Source: Dactylorhiza incarnata (lineage: Eukaryota > Streptophyta > Magnoliopsida > Asparagales > Orchidaceae). Taken from it: a stretch of 64,000 nt of DNA. A program made the translations under genes and the position numbers. The stretch spans positions 3,534,001 through 3,598,000 of the forward strand of contig JAWHQI010000013.1 in assembly GCA_033032865.1 (NCBI GenBank), in the 5' to 3' direction. Positions 33,494 through 43,672 of this stretch are shown here, in pieces. Below the pieces are notes generated by a model. It searched no databases, had not been told where the DNA came from, and saw nothing but the letters and a program-made list of their open reading frames with translations. Numbering within the stretch: position 1 is the stretch's first letter; each line of letters begins with the position of its first letter.

Positions 33494-34237
33494 TTGACCC
33501 TCCAACGCTACCTAGAGAAGGTCAAGGGGGTCATCGGTTAATTTCGCGCTTTTTCCATCACACATGTGCCGAGGGAGGAGAGCACCCCGGTGGACCTACT
33601 AGCCAAGTTCGGTCCCCGGGCAGGGGGAACAGTATCGAAACTCTTCCGACCTTCCATTGAAGAAGGGGAGCTGATGGAGGTGGATCAGCGAGCATCATGG
33701 ATGGATCCCTTCGTCACCTTCCTAACATCGGGAGAGTTCCCCGAAGAAGACATTGACAAACGGCGCTTCAGGTACAAATCTGCATATTACTCCTTACATG
33801 CAGGGTTGCTATACCGAAAAAACCCTCTCGGGGCTCCTGGCTCATTGCGTGTCTGAGGAGGAGGTCCCGAGGGTCCTCGAAGAAAATCCACTCGGGGGAG
33901 TGCGGCAGTCACTCCGGGAGACGGACTTTGGAAGGGAGAGTGCTGAGGCAAGGCTACTTCTGGCCTACCCTCAGCAAGGATACAACAGAATTCGCAAGGA
34001 AGTGTTCAAAGTGCCAGCTCTATGCTCCACTCCAACTCCTCCCAGCCCAAAGGATCTGGACCATCGCAACTCTGTGGCCCTTCGCTATATGGGGATTGGA
34101 TTTGGTGGGACCCTTCCCCCAGGCAAGCGGCCAGAGGAAATTCCTACAGGTGATGATAGATTACTTTTCCAAATGGTTCGAGGTGAAGGCGTTGGCCAAG
34201 GTAACATCCCAGGTAGTGAGAAATTTCATTTGGGGTG
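33494..34237 (+). pseudogene. B1: tail of second RNase H and N-terminal half of integrase
   Basis: It continues from 6098 after the C1 array: LTLQRYLEKVKGVIG, then HVPREESTPVDLLAKFG (end of the archaeal-type RNase H), then the integrase lead RFRYKSAYYSLHAGLLYRK. One or more frame changes occur between about 33815 and 33930. The zinc-binding domain appears as CSKCQ preceded by VLRQGYFWPTLSKD, and the core starts with WGLDLVGPFPQASGQRKF (first catalytic Asp) and DYFSKWFEVKAL. In-frame stops (for example TAA at 33540-33542) show decay. It is cut at 34237 by C2-2 and resumes at 41482. Confidence 0.85.
34233..34237 (+). repeat. Target duplication of C2-2, left copy
   Basis: gggtg, repeated at 41477-41481. 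Confidence 0.88.
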
Positions 34238-35746
34238 TGATGCGCGTCGGCAAGTGCACCGGTCGCTGTCAAGTAATAATTGTGGAGAATAAATTCCCCG
34301 GATGTCGGTCTCTTGAGGAATGCAGGATGGGTGAACGAATCGCGCAGTGATTATTGTTACACAAGCGTTTCACAAACACAAAGAGGGGTTTTTGGTTGGT
34401 TTTCCTAATTTTAACAACAACAACAGAGATGCGGGTCGAGAACACCGCTTCGCAAAGTGAGGTGGATGCAACGACCGCGATGCCGTGCTTCGTGAGGCGG
34501 ATGAAGTGAACTCAAGTGCGAAAGGGTGAGGGTCGCAAACACCTCTTCACAACCGTCGTTAGCTCTTGCTAACACGGAGCAAACACCTTGCGTGCGTGTG
34601 CGAGTGAGTGAGTGAGAACGGAATGAATCATGAGCAAACCATGGAGAAAAACAAAGAAATATTCATTTCCATCAAAGTAAATATTACAATATTCATCTAG
34701 TACATGGTTCAAAGAGTGCAATGAAGGGAAAGAAGGAAGAAATAACCGGCGGTGAAGACTAGCGGCTGTTCACGGCCGGAATGGTAGGTTGTCGGGCTAC
34801 CTCCGGACTCGGACGGGCAATGCTTCCGGCGTAGAGAGCTGTCACAATCTCCCTACGTGCTCCGTCGTCTTCGACTCAAGGTCTCTTCTTCTTCTCACCG
34901 GGCGGAAAGCGAAAATGGGTGCTTGGAGGCTTGCGGACGATGGAGAACACTCACGGACGATGGAGGAAGGCTTGGAATGGATGGAGGAGGCTTCCCCTTG
35001 CGTGGAAGATGAAGTAGGGGCGTTCCAGGGCGGTGGTCGGCGGCGTACGGAACAGGAACCTCGCTCCCGGAAGATCGATCCGCCCTAAAATCGCAACAGG
35101 TGTTTAAATAGGCGCTGGATTGAATACTGCGCACGATCATTGGCGCACGACCAGTGGTCGTGCGCACTGGAATTCTGCGATCGTGCGCACTGCCTGGACA
35201 GAACCTGCAAGAGACGAAATTATAAAATACAATGTTCGCACGACCAGTGGCGCACGACCGGTGGTCGTGCGCACTGGAGACGATGGTCGTGCGCACTGCA
35301 GCAAACAGAACTCAGAAATTTAATGGTCAATGCGCACGAGCAGTGGCGCACGACCGATGGTCGTGCGCACTGGAGTCGATGGTCGTGCGCACTGCACCAG
35401 ACAGAACTCGTGAAAAAGGGTTAAGTGCGCACGATTAGTGGCGCACGACCGGTGGTCGTGCGCACTAGAACAAGTGATCGTGCGCAGTGTTCCTGTGCAG
35501 AATTGCACCGGAAACACTTGCACGCCTCCTATTCCAGCACAAACACAGATCTAGCCACTGAAAGTGGCACTTAACAACATATGAATACTACTAAAGATAA
35601 TACGCACGAAAACACACCAAAGTGGGCCTAAATGTGCACCTAGCATGGGTTATCAAATATAGACTATAATAAGGCTAAAGTGCGTGATATTGACAAAATA
35701 ACGGCCCAGATGAGTCCATAAATGTATATATGATCAGGACTCATCA
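34238..35746 (-). repeat. C2-2 3' LTR
   Basis: On the + strand it reads TGATGCGCG...ACTCATCA. It holds the inverted palindromic cluster (35120-35500) and the GTTAGC/GCTAAC stem near 34557-34572. Confidence 0.92.
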
Positions 35747-37521
35747 CACCCCCAGACTTAACTGTTTGCGCGTCCCGAGCAAACGAATCCGGCGGAGCGC
35801 GAAAACGATAGTTAACATAGAGAATTACACAAGGGAGTACGGTGCGAAGTAACATACGCATGCGAGTAGAAATTCTAGTAGAAAGAGATTCTAACTATGC
35901 TAACTAATTTACGTAAGTATTAAAGCGTAAGTAGAGATTTAATTATACTCAGTTGGTGAATTATGACGAATTTGGCGATCATGCCCGGTATGAAAGCGAC
36001 GAGACACTGAGGCGGGTGTTGCAAAAGATCGGGGCTTAGGAATAACTCCGCTGAAATCCATCAACGTCGTGAACCATACGCTCGCCCGGTCACACTCTCT
36101 CCACGGCGCTAGCAAACTCGCAAATCAAATCAGTAGGACTTATAGGATTAAAACGAGGCTTAGGTTACGGTATGATATTCAAAGTTAAACACGATGGCTG
36201 CGCAACCCAAGTGAGCTATCGGAACGCTGCACCATACAAGACCAACGAACAATGCTCGTGTGACACACCCCCAGACTTATCATGAAAACCAGGTGTGCAC
36301 ACGGCCTACTTCACAAATACCAACAGATTTTCTGTTTTTAGCTCGGGAGGATTTTTTTTTCAAAATACTCTTTTTTTTTCTTTTACATATTTTACTTCTT
36401 TTATGTAACCCCCGGTTGGTTCAAAATCAGCAGACAGAATTTATTTTTCCTTCATAACACAAGGATTCCACACTCCACACAAGTTTAGAATCATGAGCGC
36501 AGTTAAAAACATTTTGGTTGCGGGAGTAGGATAGGCTTCAGGCTTTGGTGGATGAAGAGGAGCTGAACAAAGGATTGGTAGGCACAAAATTGGCTTGCAA
36601 AGGTGAATGAAATGGACATGGAATAATCAAAGCTCAAACTAGCCAAAGGGTGGCCTACATCATGTTTGACTCAATGAGTAGCTCTCACCCATGCTTCGAG
36701 AGTCGCTAGGGGCAAGTTCTTAGCCCACGAGAAAGATAAACCTTCCTCCCGACTCGAGCAACACACGACTAGCAATCGCACACACACAACACCGGGTTAT
36801 CGTCAATTCCATACAAATTCACCACTTGAGTATATTAAATCTAAATTTACGCAGAAATACTAAACATAAATTAGATGCATAAAGAAAATCTTGTTCTACA
36901 CAAATTCTACCATAGCATGCGAAGTGACTAGAACACTACATGAGTCAACATCGCACTCCAAATAATAATTCCTACGTTAACAACCTATTTCATACTCCAA
37001 CCAAAATAGTTTACAACCAAACAACAACAAAAAGATAAGCGCGCACTCAAGTGGGTGAAAGGGTGTGTGAAACATGGAAAACAACGATAATGATAAGATA
37101 AATAAGAATCAACCTTCTAGTATGCGGTGCACTCGTGCACAGTGGATAACAACAACCGCTCCCCCAGACTTAAGCAAAACAATATCTCTAGAAATTTGAA
37201 GCAACAAGAGGGGAGGAAGTGTTACCCAATGCTCAGAAATGAGCATACCAGACGATTGGCGTAAATAATCAAGAATAGTCCGCAGCATCCGCTCCATCGA
37301 ACACAAAACCTGCAAGCACAAACTCAAAACAACAAAAGCTGAACTAAAAGAAGTTAGATAAAAAGAAATACGAAAACAGGAAATCTGGGTTGTCTCCCAG
37401 TAGCGCTTTCATTTAACGTCCTTAAGCTGGACCAAATACCTGTATTAACAGTGTTTATAAAGAGTGCAGGAATTAAAAAGAAATACTCAAAAATAGTTCA
37501 TCACAACAAATAAAACACACA
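35747..37521 (-). other. 3' non-coding region of C2-2
   Basis: The polypurine tract (CACACCCCCAGACTTA on +) abuts the LTR at 35747. Further tracts lie near 36268 and 37161, and the Athila-like post-coding block is at 37390-37440. No convincing gene. Confidence 0.75.
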
Positions 37522-39852
37522 TCAACTAAAAGCGCTCTTATGCTGCGCTTCTCCCGTAGCACGTAGGCGGGAGGTGAAGGCTTTAGGGCCAGCACTGGTA
37601 TTACCCAATGCTCCCCTAACCTCCGCCACCTTGCCACGGAGAGCAGCAGCACGAGCGTCACGCAGAAGTTTTTCCTTTTTAAGTTTGGTGACAGTTGGAG
37701 ACTGCCACCGCTGAGAGTTCTCAGATTTTTCTGCCTTAGAATCAGGTGGCGTCACTTCCGGCATCGTGGTGACTACCGGATCGGCCCACGAGATGGAGCG
37801 CTTACATAGTTTATTACATGATTCATCACACGGAGATAAATAAATATCATCCCTAACTATATTCAAGTCAACGTTTCCCGAACTGTCGTCTTCCTCCATC
37901 TCGGAGTCGAACTCTTTCCGGAAGTCGACCTCCTCTTCCTCATCCGATTGGAACTCTTCCATTCCTCCTTCACCTGTTTCTTGAACATGTATCTTTCCTG
38001 CACCGCTTAGAAATTCATCAGAAATAACGAGAGGGGGCGGAGTGAATATTTCAGTTGTGGCTTCAGGGCAAGTAGGTTGCTGCACCACATTGGTTAGGGA
38101 AATGCACCCCGTAGCAAAATCAAGGGTAGCACCGCTCTCTTTCAAGAACGGCACCCCCAAGATAGGAATGGACTGGTTTTCTTGCGGGCCTAGAACCTGA
38201 AAATCAGCTACTACAGTTGTCCCCTCAACCGTTACCTCCACATTCTTTACTTCCCCCTCAGATTGGACAATCGTGCCATTAGCGAGAATCAGCGATTTCC
38301 TTTCCTCCGTGTTCATCTCCAGCTGTAACTTCGCAACATCTTGCAGTGCAATAACGTTGCGGGAGGAACCGGAATCGCATAAAGCCTTGGTTTCAACCTT
38401 ATTGATGGAGCACGAGATTACCAGCTCACTCGGTTTGGCATCTACCGCATCTCCCAGACTTTTCCCTTGATCAATAGGGTTCTTTTCCGTGTTGCTGGGA
38501 AGGGTTCCCTGCGAACGCTCGGTTAGCGCTTGAGCCAATTGGCCCAATTGCGTCTCCAAGTTTCGCATAGATGCGGTTTGATTTACCATGTTTGAATTAG
38601 CTGCAAGCAGGAATTTCTCCATCATCTCTTCTAAATTACTTTTCTTTTGGGTGGGGGGTGCTTGGTTATAATCCGGGTGCGGCGGCCTCGGTTGGCTCCC
38701 GGAGGCGTAAGCATCATTTTGATGCTGCCCCGGTGACCATCGTTGGCCGGGCGTGTTGGGATTCCAAGAGAAGTTTGGATGACTTCTCGCTCCCGGATTA
38801 TAGGCGTTATTGTAAGGCGCCCCCTTGGGCTGATTTCCTACATAGTTCACAGATTCATTTAAGGTCAAGTGTGCGAAATCACCTGCCATGTGGTTCCCCG
38901 AACATTCATAAGCATGATGGCCTCCGCCTCCACATCCTTCACAAGTAATGATAGCAGCAGGCGCAGATGGAGTGGGGAGTGAGTCGACCATGAAAAGACC
39001 TCGGCCACTTCTTGGAGCATTTCTCCCTGCAGTCCAGAATGTACTGTGGGAGGCAGTGTCGCGCAGAATTCGAAGGGCTTCTTCAGGAGTGTGGTTCATC
39101 AAGGTGCCACCCGCCGCAGCATCGATCATTGCCCTGTAGTTGGGCTCGATCGCGAAGTAGAACAATTCAACCACATTCCATGGTTGGAGCTCGTGGCCAG
39201 GGCAACGGCGAAGGAGATTGTTGAGGCGCTCCCATGCTTCAGCAAGGGTCTCTTGGTCAAGTTGGCGAAATGTGGCGATCTCCCGCCGCAAGCTTACAAT
39301 CTTATCCACAGGGTGGAATTTAGCAAGGAACTTGGATGCGAGGGCATCCCAAGTTGCAGCAGTCCCGGGCGGAATGGAGTGGAGCCACACCTTTGCTTTG
39401 TCGCGGAGTGAAAAGGGAAACAGTCTAAGCTTAACCGTGTCATCAGCAATCCCTGCGTAGCGGAAGGTTCCGCAAATATCAGAAAACTCCGCCAGATGCA
39501 GATGCGGATCTTCGCTGGCCAACCCCGAGAACTGAGCGTTGTTCCGGATGATGTTTAAGATCGCTGGCTTGATCTCAAACTGATTATTCATAATGTTTGG
39601 CCCGAACCCCGGATACACACTCCCAGCAGTTGGAGTGGTGTAGTCCCTCATCGTGCGGGGTCGAGGCCTGACTGCCTCCTGCTCAATCCCAGGCTGATGT
39701 TCCCCCACGCCGGGCATTCTCGGATCAACATCATTTGGGTCTACCTGATCACCCATGGCCGCTTGTACAGCCGCAGCGCGCCTTCGCGCGCGAGCAGTTC
39801 GTTCGATTTCTGGATCAAAAGGTGCGAGTTCACCTGCGACCTGCCTCTGCAT
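37522..39852 (-). CDS. Gag-protease polyprotein of C2-2, intact
   Basis: 776 residues, the same length as in C2-1 and very similar to it. Order: Gag domain (LRLFPFSLRDKAKVWLHSIPP), CCHC knuckle CEGCGGGGHHAYEC, protease LCDSGSSRN and SIPILGVPFLKESG, then the tail (KRSISWADPVV, SENSQRWQSPTVTKLKKEKLLRDARAAALRGK). No lesion is seen. Substitutions against C2-1 are scattered and the frame is kept. Two open copies at different sites suggest recent selection on, or very recent spread of, this ORF. The start is the MQRQVAGEL ATG just after a T-rich stretch in the leader. No pol domains are present, so it depends on enzymes supplied in trans. Confidence 0.92.
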   Translation of the reverse strand: MQRQVAGELAPFDPEIERTARARRRAAAVQAAMGDQVDPNDVDPRMPGVGEHQPGIEQEAVRPRPRTMRDYTTPTAGSVYPGFGPNIMNNQFEIKPAILNIIRNNAQFSGLASEDPHLHLAEFSDICGTFRYAGIADDTVKLRLFPFSLRDKAKVWLHSIPPGTAATWDALASKFLAKFHPVDKIVSLRREIATFRQLDQETLAEAWERLNNLLRRCPGHELQPWNVVELFYFAIEPNYRAMIDAAAGGTLMNHTPEEALRILRDTASHSTFWTAGRNAPRSGRGLFMVDSLPTPSAPAAIITCEGCGGGGHHAYECSGNHMAGDFAHLTLNESVNYVGNQPKGAPYNNAYNPGARSHPNFSWNPNTPGQRWSPGQHQNDAYASGSQPRPPHPDYNQAPPTQKKSNLEEMMEKFLLAANSNMVNQTASMRNLETQLGQLAQALTERSQGTLPSNTEKNPIDQGKSLGDAVDAKPSELVISCSINKVETKALCDSGSSRNVIALQDVAKLQLEMNTEERKSLILANGTIVQSEGEVKNVEVTVEGTTVVADFQVLGPQENQSIPILGVPFLKESGATLDFATGCISLTNVVQQPTCPEATTEIFTPPPLVISDEFLSGAGKIHVQETGEGGMEEFQSDEEEEVDFRKEFDSEMEEDDSSGNVDLNIVRDDIYLSPCDESCNKLCKRSISWADPVVTTMPEVTPPDSKAEKSENSQRWQSPTVTKLKKEKLLRDARAAALRGKVAEVRGALGNTSAGPKAFTSRLRATGEAQHKSAFS

Positions 39853-39943
39853 GAACTGTCAAAAACAAAAAGAAAAACAGAGAAAATAAAAAACAACTGC
39901 TCGTATAACGAAAGTCACAACACAAGACGAAACACGCCTGCAT

Positions 39944-39961
39944 TCCCCGGCAACGGCGCCA
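39944..39961 (-). other. Primer binding site, tRNA-Asp type (C2-2)
   Basis: TCCCCGGCAACGGCGCCA on the + strand, six bases from the 5' LTR of this minus-strand element. Confidence 0.9.
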
Positions 39962-39967
39962 AAAACT

Positions 39968-41476
39968 TGATGCGCGTCGGCAAGTGCACCGGTCGCTGTC
40001 AAGTAATAATTGTGGAGAATAAATTCCCCGGATGTCGGTCTCTTGAGGAATGCAGGATGGGTGAACGAATCGCGCAGTGATTATTGTTACACAAGCGTTT
40101 CACAAACACAAAGAGGGGTTTTTGGTTGGTTTTCCTAATTTTAACAACAACAACAGAGATGCGGGTCGAGAACACCGCTTCGCAAAGTGAGGTGGATGCA
40201 ACGACCGCGATGCCGTGCTTCGTGAGGCGGATGAAGTGAACTCAAGTGCGAAAGGGTGAGGGTCGCAAACACCTCTTCACAACCGTCGTTAGCTCTTGCT
40301 AACACGGAGCAAACACCTTGCGTGCGTGTGCGAGTGAGTGAGTGAGAACGGAATGAATCATGAGCAAACCATGGAGAAAAACAAAGAAATATTCATTTCC
40401 ATCAAAGTAAATATTACAATATTCATCTAGTACATGGTTCAAAGAGTGCAATGAAGGGAAAGAAGGAAGAAATAACCGGCGGTGAAGACTAGCGGCCGTT
40501 CACGGCCGGAATGGTAGGTTGTCGGGCTACCTCCGGACTCGGACGGGCAATGCTTCCGGCGTAGAGAGCTGTCACAATCTCCCTACGTGCTCCGTCGTCT
40601 TCGACTCAAGGTCTCTTCTTCTTCTCACCGGGCGGAAAGCGAAAATGGGTGCTTGGAGGCTTGCGGACGATGGAGAACACTCATGGACGATGGAGGAAGG
40701 CTTGGAATGGATGGAGGAGGCTTCCCCTTGCGTGGAAGATGAAGTAGGGGCGTTCCAGGGCGGTGGTCGGCGGCGTACGGAACAGGAACCTCGCTCCCGG
40801 AAGATCGATCCGCCCTAAAATCGCAACAGGTGTTTAAATAGGCGCTGGATTGAATACTGCGCACGATCATTGGCGCACGACCAGTGGTCGTGCGCACTGG
40901 AATTCTGCGATCGTGCGCACTGCCTGGACAGAACCTGCAAGAGACGAAATTATAAAATACAATGTTCGCACGACCAGTGGCGCACGACCGGTGGTCGTGC
41001 GCACTGGAGACGATGGTCGTGCGCACTGCAGCAAACAGAACTCAGAAATTTAATGGTCAATGCGCACGAGCAGTGGCGCACGACCGATGGTCGTGCGCAC
41101 TGGAGTCGATGGTCGTGCGCACTGCACCAGACAGAACTCGTGAAAAAGGGTTAAGTGCGCACGATTAGTGGCGCACGACCGGTGGTCGTGCGCACTAGAA
41201 CAAGTGATCGTGCGCAGTGTTCCTGTGCAGAATTGCACCGGAAACACTTGCACGCCTCCTATTCCAGCACAAACACAGATCTAGCCACTGAAAGTGGCAC
41301 TTAACAACATATGAATACTACTAAAGATAATACACACGAAAACACACCAAAGTGGGCCTAAATGTGCACCTAGCATGGGTTATCAAATATAGACTATAAT
41401 AAGGCTAAAGTGCGTGATATTGACAAAATAACGGCCCAGATGAGTCCATAAATGTATATATGATCAGGACTCATCA
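39968..41476 (-). repeat. C2-2 5' LTR
   Basis: 1509 bases, nearly identical to 34238-35746. It ends ACTCATCA before the gggtg duplication. Confidence 0.92.
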
Positions 41477-41481
41477 GGGTG
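41477..41481 (+). repeat. Target duplication of C2-2, right copy
   Basis: gggtg; with 34233-34237 it brackets the element. Confidence 0.88.
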
Positions 41482-42196
41482 AGATAATTTGCAGGCATGG
41501 GCTCCCCCTAGCCATCGTGATGGATAACGGACCCCAGTTCGCCAGCGAGGAGTTTGTTAGTTTCTGCACCCAACTCGGCATAGACCTCAGGTTCGCGTCG
41601 GTCCACCACCCAAGGAGCAATGACCAGGTGGAGGAAGCGAACAAGATAATCATCAATCTACTAAAGAAGAAGGTCGAGAATCTCAGAGGCAATTGGGTGG
41701 AGCAGCTACCTTCAGTCCTATGGGCTTTGAGAACTACTCTAAACACGGTCTCTGGGGAGACCCCCTTCAAACTATCCCACAGGTCCGAGGTCGTTCTACC
41801 GATAGAGTTCGAAGTCAAAACCCCCAGGGTGATCACAGCGGGTGAAGGATATGGAGAATGGTTAACAGAGAATGATGCAGGGCAAAGGTTGTCCCTGGAC
41901 CTGGTAGAAGAGCTCTGAGACCTCGCTACTGTCCGACAGGAGGAATTCAAGAGGCGGATGGCAGATACTTCGACCAGCACATGTGGATAAAGCACTTCAA
42001 AAAAGGAGATTTAGTATTATAGAAGGTTGACGCGGCCGGAAGAGGAGCCACGGTGGGTAAGCTGGAGCCCAATTAGGAGGGGCCTTACATTGTAAGTGAA
42101 GCGCTCAAATCAGGAGGGTACCACCTCCAGGATGTGGAAGGGGTATCTCTCGGCCAAGCCAGGAGTGGGGATGATTTGAAGAGATTCTATCCTTAG
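41482..42196 (+). pseudogene. B1 integrase, C-terminal half
   Basis: It continues from 34237: EIICRHGLPLAIVMDNGPQF (second catalytic Asp), FASVHHPRSNDQVEEANKI (catalytic Glu region), LPSVLWALRTT and GETPFKLSHRSEVVLPIE. The frame stops at 41916-41918 and later parts (KHFKKGDLVL-like, GPYIVSEALKSGGY, SGDDLKRFYP) are readable in shifted frames to about 42196. B2 carries the better-preserved copy at 61586-62743. The DDE residues are present, but stops and frameshifts make it inactive. Confidence 0.88.
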
Positions 42197-42257
42197 CAAT
42201 TTTTGTAACTGAGTTTCAAATATTTCCTATTCAATACATGTATTTTGGAATAATTCT

Positions 42258-43030
42258 CTGGCATGTTTCAAGTGGTTTGGTGCTGGAATGCCCCAGATCG
42301 ATTCCGCTGTCGGGCTCTCATAGACGGTGGGTCAAGTTGATCTCTGGAGAGGCTGGAAATCTTTCAAGTGGCTTGGTGCTGGAATGCCCCAGATTGATTT
42401 CGCTGCCGGGCTCTCATAGACGGTGGGTCAGGTTGATCTCTGGAGAGGCTGGCAATGTCTCAAGTGGTTTGGTGTTGGAATGCCCTAGATCGATTCCGCT
42501 GCCGAGCTCTCATAGACGGTGGGTCAGGTTGATCTCTGGAGAGGCTGGCAATGTCTCAAGTGGTTTGGTGCTGGAATGCCCCAGATTGATTCCGCTGCCG
42601 GGCTCTCATAGACGGTGGGTCAGTTTGATCTCTGGAGAGGCTGGCAATGTTTCAAGTGGTTTGGTGCTGGAATGCCCCAGATCGATTTCGCTATCGGGCT
42701 ATCATAGACGGTGGGTCAGGTTGATCTCTGGAGAGGCTGGCAATGTCTCAAGTGGTTTGGTGCTGGAATGCCCCAGATTAATTCCGCTGCCGGGCTCTCA
42801 TAGACGGTGGGTCAGGATAATCTCTGGAGAGGCTGGCAGTGTTTCAAGTGATTTGGTGCTGGAATGCCCCAGATCGATTCCGCTGCCGAGATCTCATAGA
42901 CGGTGGGTCAGGTTGATCTCTGGAGAGGCTGGCAATGTTTCAAATGGTTTGGTGCTGGGATGCCCCAGATCGATTCCGATGCCAGGTTCTCATAGACAGT
43001 GGGTCAGGTTTATCTCTAGGGAGGCAGGCA
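42258..43030 (+). repeat. 96-bp tandem repeat, eight copies, in the B1 3' region
   Basis: Units begin near 42269, 42365, 42461, 42557, 42653, 42749, 42845 and 42941 (CAAGTGGTTTGGTGCTGGAA...CATAGACGGTGGGTCA). Because 96 is a multiple of 3, a long open frame runs through it by arithmetic. B2 has about one and a half related units inverted at 61385-61515. Confidence 0.95.
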
Positions 43031-43672
43031 AATAGGTTGCTCATGGTAAGAGACTTGGCTCGCAAGCAACTTCAAGGCCTGGGCGAGGCGAGACCAGGAG
43101 CCCGTTCGCGTAAGAAAATAGATCGCGGCAGAGCGACTGAGCCTGCTGTTCGCAAAGCTACTTGTGAATTTTGGTGGCGCGAGTAAAGACGGCGAACCAG
43201 AATGGGCCCGTCGTCGCGGTGGCCCAGTGATAACGATGAAAGCTAGCAAGAGGCGAGTGCGAGCGAGGTAGTGTAATGCTGGCCACGCTCGCAAAGTTCC
43301 CCAACAGGGTACATCCCAAGCAAGGATAATGTTCTACAATATGAGTCTTATCGTCGCCGCAGAAAAGAATGAGGCGAGAGCGACCTAGATACAACACGGC
43401 AACGGGAGAATTGTCAATCAAGGAGACGCAGACGCAAGCGTCAAATGAAAGCTTCAAGGGCGCGAGCGTAAGAAAATCAGAATCGCTGGAGCACGAATGA
43501 AAGAGCGTAGGCGAATAAGAAATAAGGCAATGACATTGGAAAGATAGACAAAATGTTTCTTTTTCATTCCTCAAAAAAATAGGTTACAGTCCAACGGCGA
43601 GCTCGCCGGCAAAAGGAAAAATTTTACATTATAAACAGTAAAAAAGGTTGAGGCGGTTCGCCAGATGGTTCT
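43031..43672 (+). other. B1 3' region between the tandem repeat and the antisense gene
   Basis: No recognisable gene or repeat; it contains many GCGAG words. It lies downstream of the stop of the antisense gene, so it may hold that gene's 3' end. Confidence 0.5.

Larger units (their letters stand above)
34238..41476 (-). mobile_element. Element C2-2: complete Athila-like non-autonomous retrotransposon, minus strand
   Basis: LTRs at 34238-35746 and 39968-41476 (1509 bases each), a tRNA-Asp primer site, an uninterrupted Gag-protease ORF and a 3' region, flanked by gggtg. By eye I found only three differences between the two LTRs (for example near 34767 against 40497), so this is probably the youngest insertion in the window. 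Confidence 0.93.

Noticed and set aside
42238..43035. 265-codon repeat protein
   Set aside because: It is an open frame created by eight units of 96 bases (a multiple of 3) in a non-coding 3' region; B2 has no counterpart.
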